From Chromatiaceae bacterium (lineage in GTDB: Bacteria > Pseudomonadota > Gammaproteobacteria > Chromatiales > Chromatiaceae), in contig JACKMK010000001.1 of the NCBI GenBank assembly GCA_024235395.1, positions 1,364,001 to 1,428,000 of the forward strand: a stretch of 64,000 bases of DNA, in the 5' to 3' direction. Below are positions 17,624-24,950 of this stretch, piece after piece (positions within the stretch are counted from its first letter, which is position 1; each line of letters starts with the position of its first letter). The notes beneath the pieces were generated by a model that saw nothing but the letters and a program-made list of their open reading frames with translations, ran no database searches and was not told the origin of the DNA. Position numbers and translations under genes: made by a program.

Positions 17624-17668
17624 CTCATAATCCCTTGGTCGTAGGTTCAAATCCTACACGGCCCACCA
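17624..17668 (+). tRNA. 3' fragment of a tRNA-Met(CAU) gene, probable attachment-site scar
   Basis: The 45 bases run from the anticodon loop (CTCATAA, anticodon CAT) through the anticodon-stem 3' strand, variable loop, T arm (GTAGG TTCAAAT CCTAC) and acceptor strand ACGGCCC to an encoded CCA. The 5' half is missing: upstream bases do not complete the D arm or the GGGCCGT acceptor strand. Such 3' tRNA remnants arise when an integrase inserts an element at the anticodon-to-3' segment and the element's copy restores the true gene at the other end. This cannot be a functional tRNA by itself. Confidence 0.82.
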
Positions 17669-17855
17669 AACGCATCGGCGACAACAACGCACGGGGGCAC
17701 GACCCGGGCATTTGGATCTCACGGCGTTGGCGGAACATCCGCCCGGGGTCGGCGCGGAACCGACGCCTCCCGGACTCACTCATGCACCCTGGCGACGACA
17801 ACCCGGGCATCGGGCCTCTGCCGCTTCTCCCGGAAGAACGCCCCTCGAGCCTTCA

Positions 17856-18236
17856 TCAGGGCATCGGCGACTCGTCGGTGATGACCATGCGGTTGAACTG
17901 GGTGGCATCGAATATCACCTCGAGCTCGACGAGCTTGCCATCCCGAACCCGTGCCAACTGCACCGTCCGCCGGGTACGCCGGGTTTCCAGGTTGACGGTG
18001 AAATCCAGCACGTGGCACACGAGCCCGTCATCCTCGAAGCGGTGGAGGACCGTTATCTTGTGCAGGATAGCGCCGACACCCTCCATGCTCGTGACAAAGT
18101 CGTCCGGATTGTCGAACTGCGCGATGGGACTCAGATAGCGAAACCCGGAGTCCGCCAGACAGCCGCGTACAGCGCTGAAGTCACGCGCAGCGAGGGCGGC
18201 GAGAAAGTTCTCGACAACGCGCACCGACTCGGTCAT
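17856..18236 (-). CDS. SnoaL-like/NTF2-fold protein (126 aa)
   Basis: The product begins MTESVRVVENFLAALAARDF and shows the cone-shaped alpha+beta pattern of SnoaL-like proteins: helix, RGCLADSGFRYLSPIAQF, a helix (DDFVTSMEGVGAIL), then four strands (ITVLHRFEDDGLVCHVLDFTV, TVQLARVRDGKLVELEVIFD). Start at 18236 is preferred because GGGAAG lies seven bases upstream. A longer in-frame N-terminus to 18470 reads through tRNA-like sequence and is rejected. These folds serve as small-molecule enzymes or accessory binders; no substrate can be named. It lies alone between two tRNA 3' remnants. Confidence 0.65.
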   Translation of the reverse strand: MTESVRVVENFLAALAARDFSAVRGCLADSGFRYLSPIAQFDNPDDFVTSMEGVGAILHKITVLHRFEDDGLVCHVLDFTVNLETRRTRRTVQLARVRDGKLVELEVIFDATQFNRMVITDESPMP

Positions 18237-18255
18237 TGGCATGGCTTCCCACAAG

Positions 18256-18290
18256 GCCGTGGTCCCAGTTCGAATTCTAGACGGCCCGCC
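18256..18290 (+). other. Degenerate tRNA-like 3' end
   Basis: The segment keeps TGGTC, a TTCGAAT T-loop, CTA and the acceptor strand ACGGCCC followed by GCC, aligning in order with the tRNA-Met fragment at 17624-17668, but the T stem no longer pairs. It is probably a decayed second attachment-site remnant; chance similarity cannot be excluded. Confidence 0.4.
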
Positions 18291-18292
18291 GA

Positions 18293-18719
18293 TCTCATAG
18301 TCGCCAATCTCTCTGGGCGAGTGTCCCGGGGAACCCGGGTTTCGGTATGGAGCGCCTGGCCGCCGTATCGGCAGCCGGAAACGCGCTCCTCCCGAGACAC
18401 CTGACCCTGCAAATCCGGGATGCCGGACCGTCCGGCGCCCCGATTCGGAGGGCGGGATCCAGGCGGTCACCGAGAATCGCGCAAACGCCGGTCACATCTC
18501 GACCCTGCTGGCCTGGGGCCGCCACGCGGGTCGAGCCGATCTGGCGTCGCACCGGCCCGATCGGGCACCGCAGGGGGAATGAACAGACTGTGATCGCCGT
18601 TTCTTCAGGTCCCGCCCTTTAGCCACGCTCTGATGTACCGCTAACAATGATGGACCGACCGATTTGGTGCCTTTGCTGTCGCCTGCGGTCGGTGGATCCT
18701 CAACAGATCGGAGCACACC
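18293..18719. other. Gene-free interval of about 430 bases
   Basis: No supported gene. An 8-bp inverted repeat (ACCGACCG at 18654, CGGTCGGT at 18686) lies just upstream of the small gene at 18720 and could be leader structure. This is the probable junction between island and chromosomal backbone. Confidence 0.45.
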
Positions 18720-18878
18720 ATGCGTACGACCAGCACGACAGCTAAAACCGGCCATGCGTTTCCGGACATGAGTGATCTGCTCTACCTGATCGGTGTCGGC
18801 ACCGCGGCCTACGCCAGCCTGTGGTGGGCAATGCTTGGCGTTATGAACGCCTGCCCGCCGAAGAAGTCGTCGCACTGA
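18720..18878 (+). CDS. Small single-helix membrane protein (52 aa)
   Basis: ATG at 18720 is preceded by CGGAG at seven bases. The product is polar at the N-terminus (MRTTSTTAKTGHAFPDMSDL), then has one hydrophobic segment (LYLIGVGTAAYASLWWAMLGVM, cut here by residue 42) and a basic tail (CPPKKSSH). One inner-membrane helix is likely. Function unknown. The good SD and the sensible topology argue for a real gene. Confidence 0.5.
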   Translation: MRTTSTTAKTGHAFPDMSDLLYLIGVGTAAYASLWWAMLGVMNACPPKKSSH

Positions 18879-19063
18879 CTGTAGCCACGCGCATCTCAGC
18901 TGTCGAGAAACCGGGATCCGTCCGCGGGGGAGTGGCTGGCAAGCCCCTCCAGCGTGATCCGGTTTCCGATGGACAGGCGCAGATGCCGCGTTGCGCATTC
19001 CGTGGCGCAGCTGTCTGCGCTTCCGTTGACACCATCGCTGCAGAGCCACCACGGGGACGCGAA

Positions 19064-19519
19064 ATGAATATCGGCGCCTTGGGATCCATGCTGCTTGTGT
19101 CGCTTGTCCTGTCCGTATCGAGCCAAGCGGGCCCGTTCACGGACGACCTGTCGAAATGCCTCGTCCGGTCCACCAGCGATCACGAAAAGGGGCAGTTGGC
19201 ACGGTGGGTGTTCGCCGCCATGTCGTCGCATCCGCAGGTCGCGGACCTGAGCGACGTGGACAAGCGGGAAGCCAGCGCGATCAGCAAAACGGCAGCGAAC
19301 ATATTCGTGGATCTGCTGGCGGTGAAGTGCCGAGATCCGGCGAGGCAGGCATTGCAGTACGAAGGCGAACAGACCATCGAGGCGAGTTTCGAGGTACTGG
19401 GCGAAGTCGCGATGCAGGCCCTGATGTCTGACCCGAGCGTTTCCACGTTCATCGAGGAAATGGCCGGCTATGTCGACTCGGAAACGCTCGGGCAGGCGCT
19501 GCAGCCGACCCCACAATAG
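19064..19519 (+). CDS. Hypothetical secreted protein (151 aa)
   Basis: The start at 19064 gives a standard signal peptide (residues 1-22, ending SSQA); the frame upstream lacks one. The mature part is helical with two Cys (KCLVRS, VKCRDP) that may form a periplasmic disulfide. The pattern SDHEKGQLARWVFAAMSSHP is shared by a family of small periplasmic proteins of unknown role in proteobacteria. No enzyme motif. Confidence 0.6.
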   Translation: MNIGALGSMLLVSLVLSVSSQAGPFTDDLSKCLVRSTSDHEKGQLARWVFAAMSSHPQVADLSDVDKREASAISKTAANIFVDLLAVKCRDPARQALQYEGEQTIEASFEVLGEVAMQALMSDPSVSTFIEEMAGYVDSETLGQALQPTPQ

Positions 19520-19662
19520 CCCTGCGGTGTGTTCAGCGCCTGCACGGCACCCGCTTGACTCGTTTGACACCGCGCCACAGACGCCCGAACGCGTCGGGCA
19601 ACGACCTGCCAGCCACCACCGACGACCATCACCGTCAATGAGGCGGGTCGAATCGACCCTGA

Positions 19663-20658
19663 ATGACAAACCGCGTCGACGACGGCGAAAGAAACCGCTC
19701 GAACATCCGGCGAAGGCGGCTAGCCTTTAAAGCGGCGGTTGTCGCCGCGGCACAGCGAGGCGCGGATCAGGTGAAAATCCAGAACAGTTCCCTCGAATCG
19801 GTCGCGCTGAGAGCCGCCATCGCCCACTACGGCCCTTTTGTCGTCCTCGTCCTCGCGATCGTTGGACTTTCGTGGGTACTCGACAACTACCTTGGCACAG
19901 TGGCGTTCTTTCTGCCGCTTCTAATCGCTGCAGGCCTCTGGCTGATCAAGCAGGGTCTGCGAGACAAGGCCGACCACGACGCCATCGAACGGAGCCTTGG
20001 CGTGGAATCACCGGAGCCGGGCCAATGGACCGCGGTTTGCGGAAGGGCACGGGCGTTGCAACCCGATGCCGAGACCCCGTTCAGCGATGTACTGGCCTTC
20101 CGCTACCAGGTTTTCGACGAAGAACGCGGCGCAAGGACAGCGGGTGAACGCACCAGCAAACACATGACCTGTCGTTACGACGGCTTCTTCCTGGTACCGA
20201 CCGGCATAGAAACACCTGCCGGAACGATCAGGCTTTCGGGCTTTCCGGATCTCATTCATCTCGAACGGCGCAGCCTGCCGGCGGGCGTGCACGAGCGAGC
20301 CCACGCGTCCGCGCAGTTGAGCCCCAGACTGTTGCCAAAGTTTCTCGCCCGGTCGCTGTTTCTCGCGCATGTCCGGGATCGGATCGAAGGCTATATCCGG
20401 TATGGGGACGAACCCGAGTCCAGTGAAGGGACCTGCAAATCCTGGCTGCTCCGCCCGGATGAACAGGTTTGCGTCTTCGGTGTCTGGCGTGATGGGGCAC
20501 TTTACCCCGGCTCCGGCCGATCGCGCGGCCTGCCGGTCTATGCGGGAACCGCAGATGAGGTGCGCCAACGCCTCAAGGGTGACAGTAGCGCCTTTTTCGT
20601 CATCGGCGCGATCATCATCGCCGGGGGCCTGACGTGGGCCCTGTGGAGCACGCTGTAA
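19663..20658 (+). CDS. Membrane protein with GIDE-like domain (331 aa)
   Basis: Two hydrophobic segments at about residues 58-95 (GPFVVLVLAIVGLSWVL, AFFLPLLIAAGLWLI) are followed by a cytoplasmic or periplasmic domain and a final helix (FFVIGAIIIAGGLTWAL). Residues about 120-260 resemble the GIDE/MUL1-type domain: GQWTAVCGRARAL, then TPFSDVLAFRYQVFDEE, then a strand-rich FFLVPTGIETPAGTIRL stretch. Eukaryotic relatives are membrane E3 ligases, but there is no RING here. No SD is obvious before the ATG; a GTG at 19771 is an alternative start. Domain assignment is moderate. Confidence 0.55.
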   Translation: MTNRVDDGERNRSNIRRRRLAFKAAVVAAAQRGADQVKIQNSSLESVALRAAIAHYGPFVVLVLAIVGLSWVLDNYLGTVAFFLPLLIAAGLWLIKQGLRDKADHDAIERSLGVESPEPGQWTAVCGRARALQPDAETPFSDVLAFRYQVFDEERGARTAGERTSKHMTCRYDGFFLVPTGIETPAGTIRLSGFPDLIHLERRSLPAGVHERAHASAQLSPRLLPKFLARSLFLAHVRDRIEGYIRYGDEPESSEGTCKSWLLRPDEQVCVFGVWRDGALYPGSGRSRGLPVYAGTADEVRQRLKGDSSAFFVIGAIIIAGGLTWALWSTL

Positions 20659-20793
20659 CACCGTGCGGAAAACGGTCCGGGCCGCGTTTGCACGACGCGA
20701 CGGCTCGACACGTCACACCAGCGGATTCGTTCGATGCGGCATCGCCGGCTCCCGGCACAACGATGTAAGGTGTACTCAACCCTGGAGGCCGAT

Positions 20794-21246
20794 ATGACTG
20801 AGCAGACAATGCGAACCTTACTCCCCGCCGTGTTGGCCATCATCCTTCTGCCGGCGATCGCCACGGCCGATCTGCTGGAGAGCGCCCCGTACCGGCGTGC
20901 GTTCGTGCAGATGGCGGAGTCGACATTCACCGAGGTGTTTGCGACCGATCCCGAAACCAAAGACCTATCGGCTGACCAGCTCAAACAGAAGGCACGCGCG
21001 ACGGCGGAGGCATTCGCCGAATGCCACATGATCGCGATGTCCGCATATTCCGATGACCTGCAGAATGTCGCGTACCGGACCATCCTCGAAGGAGGCAGCT
21101 ACGCCGATGCGGAGTCGGCGTTCGAGTCGGCGTTGTCGGCGGTGCTGGAGGCCGAAGACGGCTCGTCCGAAGCGGCCATTGCGATGATGAGGAAATCGAT
21201 CGAAATCGGCGGTGCCTGCGCCGAGCAGGTAAAAAACGATCTGTAA
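20794..21246 (+). CDS. Hypothetical secreted protein (150 aa)
   Basis: ATG at 20794 has a TGGAGG site. Signal peptide residues 1-25 (LLPAVLAIILLPAIATA). The mature protein is helical and acidic with two Cys (FAECHM and GGACAEQ), arranged like other small periplasmic helical proteins. It shares overall size, export and Cys spacing with the neighbour at 19064, so the two may belong to related families; similarity is too weak to assert by eye. Confidence 0.6.
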   Translation: MTEQTMRTLLPAVLAIILLPAIATADLLESAPYRRAFVQMAESTFTEVFATDPETKDLSADQLKQKARATAEAFAECHMIAMSAYSDDLQNVAYRTILEGGSYADAESAFESALSAVLEAEDGSSEAAIAMMRKSIEIGGACAEQVKNDL

Positions 21247-21381
21247 CGATGTCGAATGGCCGGGGATACCGCCGCATACCGGCGGATACATCAGTCGCGG
21301 GTATCGCGACGGGTGCGCTGGCGGTCGGGACGGCCCGGCGCACAACGGGGGCCTCGCGGCGCACCCGAGTCGTGACGTGAC

Positions 21382-21777
21382 CTACCGCCCCGACCAGTAG
21401 TCGGCCCGTTCCGGCAGGACCCATCGCACGCCCCCACGCGGGTCCTGCACGTCACCCGGCCGCCGTGGAATCAGATGGATATGGCAATGCCGAACGGTCT
21501 GTCCCGCCGCGCGACCGGCGTTCACGCCCACATTGAATCCGCGGATCCCCGCATCTTCTGCCATCAGGTCGCGTCGCAATATCGAAAGCAGTTCGCTGCA
21601 AGCGAGTAGCTCGTCCGTGTGCAGTGCGAAATAGTCTTCGACATGGCGCCGAGGTATCACCAGTACGTGGCCACGCGACACCGGAAAGGCATCGCGGATC
21701 GCGTAGGCGAGCGCATTCTCAGACAGGATACTGTCGGGTGACGGCGGGCAGAAGATGCAATCGGGTTGCTGCGTCAC
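21382..21777 (-). CDS. HIT-family nucleotide hydrolase (131 aa)
   Basis: The GTG start at 21777 gives the usual HIT beginning with CIFC at residues 7-10. The core IRDAFPVSRGHVLVIPRRH is followed by the signature HCHIHLIPRR, with the three histidines at residues 97, 99 and 101. Members hydrolyse dinucleoside polyphosphates or AMP conjugates. The frame extends upstream to a GTG at 21819 with no better SD. It is the last reading frame before the convergent secreted-protein gene and lies downstream of the caspase-like gene on the same strand. Confidence 0.88.
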   Translation of the reverse strand: MTQQPDCIFCPPSPDSILSENALAYAIRDAFPVSRGHVLVIPRRHVEDYFALHTDELLACSELLSILRRDLMAEDAGIRGFNVGVNAGRAAGQTVRHCHIHLIPRRPGDVQDPRGGVRWVLPERADYWSGR

Positions 21778-21850
21778 GTGTCTCACCCATTCACCGCGCG
21801 ACCGCGGCCGAGCCGTCACCGTGCCGGTTCAGACCGGGATGGCGCGACGC

Positions 21851-23116
21851 TCATCCGGGATTGAACGAGAAATCACCGGTGAAAGATGACTCGGTCCACG
21901 GCGTCTGCAGACCGCCGGTCTCGGCGTTCACTCCCTGCAGCACGCGTTTGAACACCTGCTCGATGCTGATCCCCGGCTCCGGCAAACTCTCGAGCAGGTG
22001 CTTGGTGTAGACGCCGTGGTCCCCCTCCCCGTCCGCCGCGGTGGAACCCGGACTCGTCGCGAAACCAATGATGGTGCCCTTGGGACCGTGCACCTGGGCC
22101 AGACCGCGGGCGCTGCTGCGGAAACTGCGCGGCAATGGATTGTCGCGGCATGCATCCAGAATCACGATATTGAGATTGTCGGTCGCCTCACCCATCGCAC
22201 CCAATACCTGACCAACGTCGACCGCCTTGTAGCGTACGTCACTCTGCCGCCGGATGGCCGCTTCGGTCGGGATCAGGTAGTTCGACCCATCGACCTGCAC
22301 GCCGTGTCCGGCAAAATAGAACAGCGCCACGTGCTGGCCGCCGACCAGCTTGCGCCCGAATTCGTCGATGGCCAGTTCCATCTCGCGCTGGTTTGCGTCG
22401 AGCTTCAGGATCACCGAGAAGCCCAGCCGGCGCAGGCTCTCGGCCATGGCGTTGGCGTCGTTGACCGGATTCTTCAGCGGGCTCTGCTGGTAGTTGCTGT
22501 TGCCGATCACCAGCGCAACCCGGGGTACGCCCGATGCCGCAGCAGCCACCTGCGCGGCCAGTGCCGTCTGTGCGGCCGGGGCAGTTGTGATCTCCGGCTG
22601 GCTGCCGCCGAAGGCAGTGACCTCGACGTCGGCATAGCCTTCATTGTCGGCAGTCGCGCCGTAGGTATCGTTGATCCTGAAATACAACGGACCGCTTGCC
22701 TGGGCCACGAATTTGAGGTTGTCACCGATCGCGAACGGTGCACCTTCATCACCGATCCGCGCGATCAGTGTCGAATGACTGAAACCGCTGATCACTTCAG
22801 GAAACAGCGGCAACTTGAAGCACAAGGGCCCGTACATACCGACACCGTCGGGCCCGGTCACATTGCATGTCCCATACGTCTTCCACTTGCCTGTGGCGGT
22901 GACGCCGTATTCCTGCCCCTCGGCCACTTCGACGCCGGAGTTCCGCCAATCTTCGGCTGCGGCAAGCACCCTCGTGTGTACAGTGCCGCCGGAGGTCAGC
23001 GCCTTGGCGGTCACATCTTCCTTGTACAGCGACTGTTGCGGCGTACAACCTGCGCCTAGCAGCGCAAGCAGCAGCGCGATGCGGGGAATCGTCCGGTCAT
23101 TGTATTGTTGTTTCAT
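21851..23116 (-). CDS. Caspase-fold (peptidase C14) lipoprotein with N-terminal lectin-like domain (421 aa)
   Basis: Residues 1-24 are a lipoprotein signal with lipobox LGAGC (Cys24). Residues about 45-168 resemble the LecA/PA-IL-like fold (AAAEDWRNSGVEVAEGQEY, FRINDTYGATADNEG). Residues 198-415 form the caspase domain: RVALVIGNSNYQQSPLKNP, then FYFAGHGVQ with catalytic His271 and VILDACRDNP with catalytic Cys323. Both catalytic residues are present, so it should be an active cysteine peptidase with Arg/Lys preference, anchored in the outer membrane or periplasm. Divergent from the cytochrome/rhodanese pair, with a 446-base intergenic region. Confidence 0.85.
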   Translation of the reverse strand: MKQQYNDRTIPRIALLLALLGAGCTPQQSLYKEDVTAKALTSGGTVHTRVLAAAEDWRNSGVEVAEGQEYGVTATGKWKTYGTCNVTGPDGVGMYGPLCFKLPLFPEVISGFSHSTLIARIGDEGAPFAIGDNLKFVAQASGPLYFRINDTYGATADNEGYADVEVTAFGGSQPEITTAPAAQTALAAQVAAAASGVPRVALVIGNSNYQQSPLKNPVNDANAMAESLRRLGFSVILKLDANQREMELAIDEFGRKLVGGQHVALFYFAGHGVQVDGSNYLIPTEAAIRRQSDVRYKAVDVGQVLGAMGEATDNLNIVILDACRDNPLPRSFRSSARGLAQVHGPKGTIIGFATSPGSTAADGEGDHGVYTKHLLESLPEPGISIEQVFKRVLQGVNAETGGLQTPWTESSFTGDFSFNPG

Positions 23117-23562
23117 CGATCACTCGTCGAAAGCGCAAGATCTTGGTTCTCAATGGGTGGCCTACGGAGTTCACCGCGACCACAGGCTTCAGCGCAATCA
23201 CTTTCCCTGACGACGACGCGCGCACACCAGGGTAAGGTCGTGGGCATTCGATGACACCACTTCCACTGCTGGCCTGCAAGCCCGCCGTGGGCAATCTCCC
23301 TTGCCGCATCCAGGTTTCGTGGCAAGGGCACCCGTGAGCAGCTCGACGGGGCGTTCATTGTAGTTGGCGGGAACAGATCGACTAATATGTTAATGGACCG
23401 CCGACCGGGCACGCGTGAGAGAGGGGTGGCGATGCGGAATACCAGCAGCGAACCCGTCGCAGTGGATCGCCGGAGCACCTGGCTGCGGCATCAGCCGCGC
23501 GCATCGAGCGGGCGGATGCTTGTACGGTATGCGAGGCTCACACTGCGGGAGAGCTGACAACC
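23117..23562. other. Divergent intergenic region of about 450 bases
   Basis: It separates the caspase-like gene (reverse) from the cytochrome gene (forward) and should hold both promoters. A TAATAT hexamer near 23383 is a candidate -10 for forward transcription, without a clear -35 at 17 bases. A 41-codon frame at 23432-23557 ends just before the cytochrome start but has little support. Confidence 0.4.
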
Positions 23563-24045
23563 ATGCGACTCTATCGATACGTTTGGGCGGCGCTGGCAAT
23601 GGCTGCGCAGGCACTCGCGGCGCCTGGCCCGTCCGGACCGGCCGGCTACGAAAACGACGTCCGCACCTACAACCTCGCGCATGGACGGGTCGTGTTTTCC
23701 GAACGCTGCATGCGTTGTCACGAGAGTGGTCGCAAAGGCGCACCGGTGTTCGGTGACGCCGCCGACTGGAAGGCACGTGTCCGCCAGCCGCTCGATACCC
23801 TCATCGAGCATGCGCTGACCGGCCATGGCCGCATGCCGCCACGCGGCGACCAGCTCATCAGCGATCAGGATGTCGCAGCGGCGGTCGCCTATGTCGTCAA
23901 CCGCGCCCGGGTGATCGTCGCGGTAGAGGATGGTGAGCTGCCTCCCCCGGCAACCGGTCCGGAGGGCTCCCAGAATGACGACACGGCGGACCAGGCAGTC
24001 CTGCAGATGCTTCTGCTGCTGCTCGAACGCGACCGCTGGAAATAG
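23563..24045 (+). CDS. Periplasmic c-type cytochrome, cytochrome c5-like (160 aa)
   Basis: A signal peptide (residues 1-20, ending ALAA) precedes a class I cytochrome fold with haem-binding CMRCH (Cys49, Cys52, His53) and a likely axial Met91 in GRMPPRG. The spacing and the DQDVAAAVAYVV helix match cytochrome c5-type domains. The C-terminal 40 residues are an extra acidic then Leu-rich tail. GGGAGA precedes the ATG. The next gene is a rhodanese, so electron transfer in sulfur metabolism is plausible but inferred. Confidence 0.85.
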   Translation: MRLYRYVWAALAMAAQALAAPGPSGPAGYENDVRTYNLAHGRVVFSERCMRCHESGRKGAPVFGDAADWKARVRQPLDTLIEHALTGHGRMPPRGDQLISDQDVAAAVAYVVNRARVIVAVEDGELPPPATGPEGSQNDDTADQAVLQMLLLLLERDRWK

Positions 24046-24154
24046 GCATCCATCGGGCGACCCTTGGCGGGGCGCCGCCACGGCATCCACCGGAAATCGA
24101 TGTACGAACCTGCTAGGGTACCGGTCTAACGATGCAGCTTTGTTTGGCACCGAT

Positions 24155-24790
24155 ATGCAGATAATGCGTCTGAACGCCCTGACCGCGACACTGGTCGCCA
24201 CGTCGATGAATGCATCGGCAATCGACGAGTCCGCGGTCAGGGAGAAGTGGCACACCCCCTTCGGCCTGTACCTCAGCGCACGCGAGGCCTACGAACTCAA
24301 GACCTCGCGCCCAGACGAGGTATTGTTCATCGACGTACGGACCCCGCTGGAACTGCGGTACGTGGGTGTGGCGGAACAGATCGATGCGAACATCCCCTAT
24401 CGGTTTGACACGACCGAGTGGCGCGCGAAGTCGGGGGACCGTCACGGCACCTTTCGTCGAGAGCTGAACTTCCAGTTCGAAGCGGCAGTCGAGAACGCAT
24501 TGCAGGCCAAGGGCCTCGACAAGTCCAGCCCCATCATCATCATGTGCACCTCGGGCAGCCGCGCCCCCTATGCCGCACGTGCCCTGTACGATGCCGGCTT
24601 CAAGACCGTGTATACCCAGGTCGAGGGTTTCGAAGGTGTCAAGGCGCGTTCCGGCCCGCAGACCGGCAAACGCGTGGTCGCCGGATGGAAGCACGAAGGC
24701 CTGCCCTGGTCCTACGAACTGCAGGCGGAAAAAATGTACTTCAATTTTGCGCCGACGCCGGCCCCGTCGACGGCACCCCGGACCGAATAG
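24155..24790 (+). CDS. Periplasmic rhodanese-domain protein (211 aa)
   Basis: A signal peptide (ending NASA, residue 22) is followed by a rhodanese domain: RPDEVLFIDVRTPLELRYVGV, and the active-site loop MCTSGSRAPYAA with catalytic Cys131. The loop differs from classic thiosulfate sulfurtransferase (CRKGVT) and resembles single-domain rhodaneses found beside cytochromes. The tail is Pro/Thr-rich (PTPAPSTAPRTE). An in-frame ATG at 24164 is an alternative start. Likely role is sulfane-sulfur transfer in the periplasm. Confidence 0.85.
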   Translation: MQIMRLNALTATLVATSMNASAIDESAVREKWHTPFGLYLSAREAYELKTSRPDEVLFIDVRTPLELRYVGVAEQIDANIPYRFDTTEWRAKSGDRHGTFRRELNFQFEAAVENALQAKGLDKSSPIIIMCTSGSRAPYAARALYDAGFKTVYTQVEGFEGVKARSGPQTGKRVVAGWKHEGLPWSYELQAEKMYFNFAPTPAPSTAPRTE

Positions 24791-24950
24791 CACCCGCTCC
24801 CCACGGACGCGCAGAATTCTTCGCCCCGGGTGCCCATACCGGCACCGCGGCCGGCGCCTGTCCGCCGCGGGAAAACACCTGTCGACGTTCAAGATTTTGC
24901 CGATGCTGACGACTAACTGGCCAGTTGTAGCGACGACGGGAAAAGCAGGC

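Noticed and set aside
17167..18138. 323-codon forward frame across the tRNA fragment
   Set aside because: It reads through the GTTCGG repeats and the tRNA scar, is antisense to the SnoaL gene and has no family motif.
18243..18470. N-terminal extension of the SnoaL-like frame
   Set aside because: The extension translates the reverse complement of tRNA-like sequence (GGPSRIRTGT), a known type of false protein start. The start at 18236 is used instead.
23432..23557. 41-codon frame before the cytochrome gene
   Set aside because: Arg-rich, no fold or motif, SD only moderate. It may be leader sequence.
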